Source of the DNA: Pseudomonadota bacterium
Lineage (GTDB): Bacteria > Pseudomonadota > Gammaproteobacteria > Steroidobacterales > Steroidobacteraceae
Length of the DNA stretch: 10,720 bases
Reading direction: 5' to 3'
Assembly: GCA_021817875.1 (NCBI GenBank)
Contig: JAKAFQ010000102.1
Coordinates: 1 to 10,720, forward strand
The position numbers and the translations under genes were made by a program. The notes beneath the pieces are model-generated. The model was not told where the DNA came from. It worked only from the letters and a program-made list of their open reading frames with translations, and made no database searches. Position 1 is the stretch's first letter; each line of letters starts with the position of its first letter. Below, piece by piece: positions 5,295 through 10,720 of this stretch.

Positions 5295-7874
5295 GTGACC
5301 CGCACCGCTTCCGAGTGGATCGTCCTCAAGTTCGGGGGGACCAGCGTCTCCTCGCTCGCCAACTGGCGCAACATCGCCCAGGTCGCCGCCGCCCGAGCGC
5401 GCCAGGGCGCGCGGGTGCTCATCGTGCACTCGGCGCTGAGCGGCATCACCGACCGTCTGGAGAGGCTGCTCGATGCCGCGCGCGGTCAGGCGCAGGAAGA
5501 GGAGCTGCGTCTGATCGAGGAGCGCCATCGGCGACTCGCGGCGGAGCTCGGCATCCCCTTGGGCGAGGCCTGCGAACGACAGCTCGCCGAGCTGCGCCAG
5601 ATCGCCGCCGGTGTCGCCCTCATCGGCGAGGTGAGCGATCGCACCCGGGCCCGCGTGATGTCGGCCGGCGAGCTGATGGCCACCGATCTCGGCGCGCGCT
5701 TCCTGCGCGCTCAGGGACTCCAGGCCGAGTGGGCCGACGCGCGCACCATGTTGCTCGCCGAGGAGCGCGCGAACGCCTCGGCGAAGGCGAGCACGCTGTC
5801 GGCGGTATGCAATTTCGCGCCCGATCCGCTCCTCGAGCAGCGCCTGCGGGCGCTCGCCCCGGTCGTCGTGACGCAGGGATTCATCGCCAGTGACGCCGAT
5901 GGCAACACGGTGCTGCTCGGCCGCGGCGGTTCGGACACTTCTGGAGCGTACTTCGCGGCCAAGCTGAGCGCGCAGCGTCTGGAGATCTGGACCGACGTGC
6001 CCGGCATGTTCAGCGCCAATCCGCGCTCGATCCCGACGGCGCGGCTGCTGCGATCGCTGCATTACGACGAGGCGCAGGAGATCGCCACCAGCGGCGCGAA
6101 GGTCCTGCACCCGCGCTGCATCCTGCCGGTGCGCCAGTACGGCATTCCGTTGCACGTTTACGCCACCCAGGCGCCTGATCTGCAGGGCACGGTGCTCTCA
6201 GCCGAGGGTGATGGCACTGCGCAGGTCAAGGCGGTGTGCACCAAGAAGGGCATCACGCTGGTGTCGCTCGAGAGCCCCGGCATGTGGCACCAGGTGGGTT
6301 TTCTCGCGGATGCGTTTCAGGTGTTCAAGAGTCACGGCCTGTCGGTCGACCTGGTCTCGACTTCGGAAACCAATGTCACCGTTTCGCTCGATCCGGCCGC
6401 CAACACCCTGGATGCCGCGGTCCTCAACGCACTGGTGGGCGATCTGTCGCGACTGTGCCGTGTGCAGCTGATCGGCCCGTGCGCCTCCGTGAGTCTGGTG
6501 GGGCGCAATATCCGCGCCATCCTGCATCAGCTGGGCGGCGCCTTCGAATTCTTCGAGGAGCAGAAGATCTACCTGGTGAGCCAGGCGGCCAACGATCTCA
6601 ATTTCACCTTCGTGGTCGATGAGAACCAGGGCGACAGACTCGTCGATCAGCTGCACGAGCTGCTGATCCGGCCGGTGCCGGCCGATCCCGTCCTGGGTCC
6701 GACCTGGGAGCAGCTCTTTGCCAACAGCCAGGCCGCCGCCGCGCAGCCCGCCGCATGGTGGCGCGAGCGTCGAGAGCAGCTCCTGGCAACGCTCGGCGAG
6801 CGCGACTGCGCCTACGTCTATCATCTGGACAGCGTGCGCGCCGGCGCGCGCGCGCTGCGCGCGCTGCGCTCGGTGGATCGCATCCACTATGCGGTGAAGG
6901 CCAACCCTCACCCGGAGATCCTGCGCGCCGTCAGGCAGGAGGGGATCGAGTTCGAATGCGTCTCGCGCGGCGAGGTGCAGCGGGTGCTCGATGTGCTGAC
7001 GGACCTGGAGCCGCATCGCGTGCTCTACACACCCAACTTCGCCTCGCGCGATGAATACCGCTGGGCGCTCGAGCGCGGCGTGCAGGCGACGCTCGACAAT
7101 CTGCACGTGCTCGAGTGGGGCGAGCTGCTGCGCGGCCGCGAAATCTTCGTGCGCATCGATACCGGTGTGGGAGCCGGCCACCACCACCACGTGCGCACCG
7201 CCGGCGCGCATGCGAAGTTCGGGGTGCCGGTCGCGGACCTGGAACGCTTTGCGCGCGAGGCGCGCCGTCACGGTGCGCGGATCGTGGGTTTGCAGGCGCA
7301 CGTCGGCAGCGGCATCCTCGATGTCACGACCTGGGAGCGCACCGCGCGTCAGCTCGCCGATCTCGCCCGGCACTTTGGCGAGGTGCGCGCCATCGACATC
7401 GGCGGGGGCCTTGGCGTGCCGGAACGCAGCGACCAGCGCGGCCTCGATCTCGAAAAGCTCGACACGCTGCTGCAGGCAGTGCGTGCCGAGCATCCCGAGC
7501 TCGAGATCTGGATGGAACCGGGGCGCTATCTGGCGGCGCCCGCCGGGGTGCTGCTCGCCCGGGTGACCCAGGTCAAGGCCAAGGGCGCGGTGCGCTATGT
7601 CGGCTGCGCCACGGGTATGAACTCTTTGATCCGTCCGGCGCTCTATGGGGCATACCATGAGATCGTCAATCTCAGCCGCCTTTCTGAACCGGCCGGCGAG
7701 CTGGTCAACGTCGTCGGGCCGATCTGCGAAAGCGCCGATGTACTCGGCCACGACCGTCTGCTGCCGCCGACACGCGAGGGGGACGTGCTGCTCATCGCCA
7801 ACGCCGGGGCGTATGGTCACGCCATGAGCTCGCACTACAATCTGCGTGATCCGGCAGAGGAGATCGTCGTCTGA
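5295..7874 (+). CDS. lysAC: Bifunctional aspartate kinase / diaminopimelate decarboxylase
   Basis: The 859-aa fusion joins the first and last enzymes of lysine synthesis. The N-terminal aspartokinase phosphorylates aspartate: VLKFGGTSV near residues 9-17 with K12, GGSDTSGAYFA near 210-220, TDVPGMFSANPR, and EIATSGAKVLHPR. ACT-type regulatory domains follow at about 310-450 (KKGITLVSLES, STSETNVTVSLD), where lysine feedback would act. The C-terminal half (about 500-855) is a fold III PLP enzyme converting meso-DAP to lysine and CO2. It has AVKANPH with the Schiff-base K535, HVGSGI, IDIGGGLGV, EPGRYL, GPICESAD with C811 at the dimer active site, and GAYGHAMSSHYN. I chose GTG 5295 because AGGAA at 5285-5289 is 5 nt upstream and the kinase begins at once; the frame is open to 5094, but that part overlaps the preceding gene. 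The same fusion is known from Xanthomonas and Xylella. It overlaps the next gene by 4 nt. Confidence 0.95.
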   Translation: MTRTASEWIVLKFGGTSVSSLANWRNIAQVAAARARQGARVLIVHSALSGITDRLERLLDAARGQAQEEELRLIEERHRRLAAELGIPLGEACERQLAELRQIAAGVALIGEVSDRTRARVMSAGELMATDLGARFLRAQGLQAEWADARTMLLAEERANASAKASTLSAVCNFAPDPLLEQRLRALAPVVVTQGFIASDADGNTVLLGRGGSDTSGAYFAAKLSAQRLEIWTDVPGMFSANPRSIPTARLLRSLHYDEAQEIATSGAKVLHPRCILPVRQYGIPLHVYATQAPDLQGTVLSAEGDGTAQVKAVCTKKGITLVSLESPGMWHQVGFLADAFQVFKSHGLSVDLVSTSETNVTVSLDPAANTLDAAVLNALVGDLSRLCRVQLIGPCASVSLVGRNIRAILHQLGGAFEFFEEQKIYLVSQAANDLNFTFVVDENQGDRLVDQLHELLIRPVPADPVLGPTWEQLFANSQAAAAQPAAWWRERREQLLATLGERDCAYVYHLDSVRAGARALRALRSVDRIHYAVKANPHPEILRAVRQEGIEFECVSRGEVQRVLDVLTDLEPHRVLYTPNFASRDEYRWALERGVQATLDNLHVLEWGELLRGREIFVRIDTGVGAGHHHHVRTAGAHAKFGVPVADLERFAREARRHGARIVGLQAHVGSGILDVTTWERTARQLADLARHFGEVRAIDIGGGLGVPERSDQRGLDLEKLDTLLQAVRAEHPELEIWMEPGRYLAAPAGVLLARVTQVKAKGAVRYVGCATGMNSLIRPALYGAYHEIVNLSRLSEPAGELVNVVGPICESADVLGHDRLLPPTREGDVLLIANAGAYGHAMSSHYNLRDPAEEIVV
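7857..7873 (+). promoter_or_regulatory. Strong ribosome binding site with CTG start for mrcB
   Basis: GAGGAG at 7857-7862 lies 8 nt upstream of CTG at 7871-7873, which overlaps the lysAC TGA (7872-7874) as CTGA. The mrcB frame has a stop at 7847-7849, and from 7850 to 8011 it contains no ATG, GTG or TTG. CTG is therefore the only candidate with both a ribosome binding site and a complete membrane anchor behind it. Confidence 0.72.
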
Positions 7875-10183
7875 AGCGCGGGGAAAAGCGCAAACCACGC
7901 CGCAAGGCCTCCCGCGGCCCATCCGGCGGACGGAAACGCTCCTGGCGCGGTCGGGTCCTCGGCGCGCTCCTCGTCGGGGCGCTGGCCGCGCTGATCGGCG
8001 GCGGCGGCTATGTGTTCTATCTCGACAGGCTGGTCACCAGCCAGTTCAAGGCGCTGCGCTGGACGCTGCCGGCCCGGGTCTACGCCGCGCCGATGCAGCT
8101 GTACGCGGGGTTGGAGCTCACCGAGCCGCAGTTCGAGCACGAACTCGAGCGTCTGTCCTACCGGCGTGTCGCGCAGCTTCAGGGGCCGGGCAGCTACCGC
8201 GCCGGGGTAGAGCGGGTCGATGTGATGCTGCGGCCCGTCCAGTTCGCCGATCGCGCCCGGGCGGCGATGCGCCTGACGGTGCTGTTCGGCCCGGCCGGCA
8301 TCGAGGATCTGCGCGATGCGGCGGGCAGAGAGGTGCCGGTCATCCGGCTCGATCCGCTGCTCATCGGCAGCATCTTTCCGAGCGACGGGGTGGATCGCAT
8401 CGTGGTCACGCCGCAGCAGGTGCCGCCGCTGCTGCCGGCGGCTTTGAAGGCGGTCGAGGACCGTACCTTCGATACCAACTGGGGCATCGATCCGAAGGCC
8501 ATCCTGCGCTCGGCCTGGGTCGACCTGCTCGCGCACCGCTACGAGGAAGGCGGCAGCACGCTCACCCAGGAGCTGGTGCGCAGCTATTTTCTCAGCGACC
8601 GGCGCACCCTGTGGCGAAAGCTCCGCGAAGCCATCATGGCGGTCTCTCTCACGGCGCATTTCAGCAAGGCGCAGCTGATGAACGCCTACATCAACGAGAT
8701 CTTCCTCGGTCAGGACGGTAACCGGTCCATCCACGGCTTCGGGCTCGCGAGCGAGTACTACTTCGGCCAGCCGCTCGCCGAGCTCGACCTGCGGCAGATC
8801 GCGCTGCTGGTGGCCATCGTGCGCGGACCGACCTACTACAACCCGCGGCTGCATCCACGGCGGGTGCTGGCGCGGCGTAACATGGTGCTGAACGTCCTGG
8901 CTCAGCAGGGTGTCATCACGCGGCGCGCGGCGCGGGAAGCGATCCGCCAGCCTCTCGGGGTCACACCGCACGCCTCCGGCGCCTACTATCCGGCCTATAT
9001 GGACCTGGTGCGCCGCACCTTGACGCGCGACTATCCGCAGCACGAGCTGACCGAAGCGGGCTTGCGGATCTACACCAGTCTCGACCCCAGGGTGCAGCAG
9101 ATCGCCGAGCACGCGCTCGATGCGCAGCTGCACCGCCTGGATCGCTGGCACCACCGGGGCAGGGAACGGCTGCAGGGCGCCGTGGTGATCACCTCGCCGC
9201 AGACGGGCGATGTGCTCGCCATCGTCGGCGGGCGTGATGCCGATTACGACGGTTTCAACCGCGCGCTCGATGCGCGCCGGTCCATCGGTTCGACGATCAA
9301 ACCATTCATTTACCTGACGGCGCTCGAGACGGGCAACTTCAACGCCGCCACGATCATCCAGGATGAGCCGGTGTCGGTCAGGCTCGCCGACGGCCGGTAC
9401 TGGCGTCCAAAGGACTACACGCGCCACGACCTCGGGCCGGTGCCGCTGGTGCGCGCGCTCGCCGACTCGCTCAATGACGCCACCGTGAACCTCGGACTGA
9501 GCGTCGGCCTGAGCCGCGTGGTCGGGACTCTGGAGCGATTCGGCATGCAGCGGCCGCCGCTGCAGGTGCCGGCGATGTTGCTTGGCGCGAGCGACCTCTC
9601 GCCGTTCGAAGTCGCGCAGTTGTACAACGGACTCGCCAACGGCGGTTTCTACACGCCGCTGCGCGCCGTGCAGGCGGTGGTCAGCGCGGATGGCAGGCCG
9701 TTGAAGGCATTCGCGCTGCGGGTGACGCCGGTGGCGCCGCCCGCCGACGTCTATCAGGTCACCACCCTGATGGAGCAGGTGGTGCGCCACGGCACCGGGG
9801 AGCCGGCGATGGACATCCTGCCGCCCGGGCTGGTGACGGCCGGCAAGACCGGAACCTCGCAGAACGATCGCGACAGCTGGTTCGCCGGCTTTTCGGGCAG
9901 CGACCTGGCGGTGGTGTGGATCGGCTACGACCACAATCAGCCGACCGGGCTGACGGGCGAGATGGGCGCTGTGCCGGTCTGGGCGCACATCATGGCGGCG
10001 ATCGGCACGTTGCCGCTCAGCATGCCGCCGCCACAGGGGCTCACCGACGTCTGGATCGACTTTGCGACCGGACTGCAGACCACCCCCGACTGTGATGGAT
10101 CCAACGCGGTGCAGGTCGCGGTGCCGGTCGGCGCCCAGCTGGCGCAGATGCCGGGCTGCGCCCTGAGCGGAGTTTCGCCATGA
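7871..10183 (+). CDS. mrcB: Penicillin-binding protein 1B, bifunctional peptidoglycan glycosyltransferase/transpeptidase
   Basis: The 770-aa class A PBP polymerises lipid II and cross-links the glycan. From the CTG start it has a very basic cytoplasmic tail (2-28), a membrane helix (about 29-51) and a UB2H-like region (about 63-130) that contacts activators in PBP1b. The GT51 domain keeps both catalytic glutamates, E196 in AVEDRTF and E253 in RKLREAIMA, 57 residues apart as in E. coli (E233, E290). The transpeptidase domain has SxxK (S474-TI-K477), SLN at 533-535 and KTGTS from K659. Three GT51 motif positions differ from the usual: N203 for His in EDxxFxxHxG, TQE (E234) for TQQ, and LMNAYIN for ILExYLN. 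Without the CTG start the gene would begin at GTG 8012 and lack most of its membrane helix. It overlaps lysAC and the following lipoprotein gene by 4 nt each, so translation is probably coupled. Confidence 0.95.
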   Translation: MKRGEKRKPRRKASRGPSGGRKRSWRGRVLGALLVGALAALIGGGGYVFYLDRLVTSQFKALRWTLPARVYAAPMQLYAGLELTEPQFEHELERLSYRRVAQLQGPGSYRAGVERVDVMLRPVQFADRARAAMRLTVLFGPAGIEDLRDAAGREVPVIRLDPLLIGSIFPSDGVDRIVVTPQQVPPLLPAALKAVEDRTFDTNWGIDPKAILRSAWVDLLAHRYEEGGSTLTQELVRSYFLSDRRTLWRKLREAIMAVSLTAHFSKAQLMNAYINEIFLGQDGNRSIHGFGLASEYYFGQPLAELDLRQIALLVAIVRGPTYYNPRLHPRRVLARRNMVLNVLAQQGVITRRAAREAIRQPLGVTPHASGAYYPAYMDLVRRTLTRDYPQHELTEAGLRIYTSLDPRVQQIAEHALDAQLHRLDRWHHRGRERLQGAVVITSPQTGDVLAIVGGRDADYDGFNRALDARRSIGSTIKPFIYLTALETGNFNAATIIQDEPVSVRLADGRYWRPKDYTRHDLGPVPLVRALADSLNDATVNLGLSVGLSRVVGTLERFGMQRPPLQVPAMLLGASDLSPFEVAQLYNGLANGGFYTPLRAVQAVVSADGRPLKAFALRVTPVAPPADVYQVTTLMEQVVRHGTGEPAMDILPPGLVTAGKTGTSQNDRDSWFAGFSGSDLAVVWIGYDHNQPTGLTGEMGAVPVWAHIMAAIGTLPLSMPPPQGLTDVWIDFATGLQTTPDCDGSNAVQVAVPVGAQLAQMPGCALSGVSP

Positions 10184-10720
10184 GAAATGACTGTCGCGGT
10201 CTGCTGAGGGGTATCGCGCTCGTGTGCGCCGCCTCGTTGGCCGGATGCGCGGTGTTCGGTCCGCCGCTTCCGCCGCCGCCATCCTCGGCGCCGCCTGGCG
10301 CGCGCCGCGGTGTGATCGAGCAGGCCCAGCCCGCGCCGCAGCCGGCGGCGCCGCTTCACTCAACACCCGCGCCCACTCCCGCGCCGCCCCCCGTGCGGCA
10401 GTTCCGTCTGGGTCCGGCGGCCTCGGCGCTGGTCAACATCGCCCGCGCGCAGGAACGCAGCGGTCAGTACGGTCTGGCGGCGCAGACCCTGGAACGGGCG
10501 CTGGCCATCGAGCCGCGCGACCCGCTGGTGTGGATCGAGCTGGGGCGCGAAAGTCTCGACGCACACAATCCCGCGCAGGCCTATGGCATGGCCCGCAAGG
10601 CGCTGTACCTCGCCAACGGCGATCCGGGCGCGCAGGCCTCCGCCTGGGGACTGATCGCCGCGGCGCTGCGCGCCCAAGGGCAGAATCAGGCGGCGGTGTC
10701 CGCCGAGCAGAAGGCGGCCG
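10180..10720 (+). CDS. lpoP: TPR-containing lipoprotein, LpoP-like PBP1b activator (5' part)
   Basis: The gene runs off the right edge; 180 residues are visible. The start ATG (10180-10182) overlaps the mrcB TGA as ATGA, and GGAG at 10169-10172 sits 7 nt upstream. The N-terminus is a lipoprotein signal with lipobox LAGC (lipidated C23); the next residue is Ala, so Lol sorting to the outer membrane is expected. A proline/alanine-rich linker follows (about 27-72), suited to reach through the peptidoglycan layer. From about residue 78 there are TPR-type helices (ALVNIARAQERSGQYGLAAQTLERALAIEP and the next repeat). In Pseudomonas aeruginosa, LpoP is a TPR lipoprotein encoded next to the PBP1b gene and needed for PBP1b function; position, lipobox, linker and TPRs all agree. 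The name rests on context and architecture, since the C-terminus is not visible. Confidence 0.75.
   Translation, partial: MRNDCRGLLRGIALVCAASLAGCAVFGPPLPPPPSSAPPGARRGVIEQAQPAPQPAAPLHSTPAPTPAPPPVRQFRLGPAASALVNIARAQERSGQYGLAAQTLERALAIEPRDPLVWIELGRESLDAHNPAQAYGMARKALYLANGDPGAQASAWGLIAAALRAQGQNQAAVSAEQKAA

Noticed and set aside
6198..7922. Long minus-strand open frame opposite lysAC, and a similar one at 3460-5292
   Set aside because: Both lie across well-supported plus-strand genes, show no recognisable motifs, and the second runs through several unrelated genes and gaps. They are shadows of codon bias.
7846..8721. Plus-strand 291-aa frame starting at ATG 7846 across the mrcB start
   Set aside because: The translation is Arg/Ala-rich with no domain, and it is out of frame with the clear PBP1b sequence. 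Its ATG lies inside lysAC without its own ribosome binding site.
7835..10366. An 843-residue open frame on the minus strand covering all of mrcB
   Set aside because: Its translation is low-complexity, rich in Arg, His, Asp and Gly with no domain; long antisense frames are expected opposite high-GC genes, and the sense strand encodes a full PBP1b.

Overview
The window is an ordinary, gene-dense stretch of bacterial chromosome with high GC. I see no mobile element, CRISPR array, tRNA or rRNA. Gene content points to a gammaproteobacterium, probably in or near the Xanthomonadales/Nevskiales/Steroidobacter group. The pointers are a fused aspartokinase-diaminopimelate decarboxylase (LysAC), a PBP1b with a TPR lipoprotein directly behind it (as LpoP sits in Pseudomonas and relatives), and an acyl-CoA carboxylase of the leucine/isoprenoid degradation type. 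The taxonomic placement is inference from gene content, not from a marker gene.

Layout. 1-1010 (+): 3' part of a biotin-containing acyl-CoA carboxylase subunit, most likely methylcrotonyl-CoA carboxylase alpha. It converges on a 3-methyladenine DNA glycosylase (1080-1652, -). A 70-bp gap holding a TATAAT box separates the glycosylase from a divergent LysM/YkuD L,D-transpeptidase (1723-2751, +). That gene runs tail-to-tail into a FixJ-type response regulator (2762-3382, -); both stop codons lie in one perfect 9-bp hairpin. After a 214-bp divergent spacer come a small TraR/DksA-type zinc protein (3597-3932, +) and a SAM hydroxide adenosyltransferase (4015-4830, +).

The last 5.8 kb reads as one transcription unit: promoter candidate near 4860-4887, a 71-aa acidic protein (4954-5169), a GC-rich leader able to form alternative hairpins, lysAC (5295-7874), mrcB/PBP1b (7871-10183) and an LpoP-like lipoprotein (10180 to the window end). 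The last three genes overlap by 4 nt each. The unit links supply of meso-diaminopimelate and lysine to peptidoglycan polymerisation: LysAC opens the aspartate pathway and converts DAP to lysine, PBP1b polymerises and cross-links DAP-containing glycan, and the outer-membrane lipoprotein is the expected PBP1b activator. The L,D-transpeptidase further upstream adds to the cell-wall theme.

The most notable observation is that the PBP1b reading frame has no ATG, GTG or TTG upstream of its membrane anchor. The only well-placed start is a CTG at 7871 with a strong Shine-Dalgarno sequence, overlapping the lysAC stop as CTGA. A default gene call would start at GTG 8012 and cut off the cytoplasmic tail and most of the transmembrane helix. 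The PBP1b glycosyltransferase domain also departs from the textbook GT51 motifs at three places while keeping both catalytic glutamates. I found no clearly novel multi-gene system.
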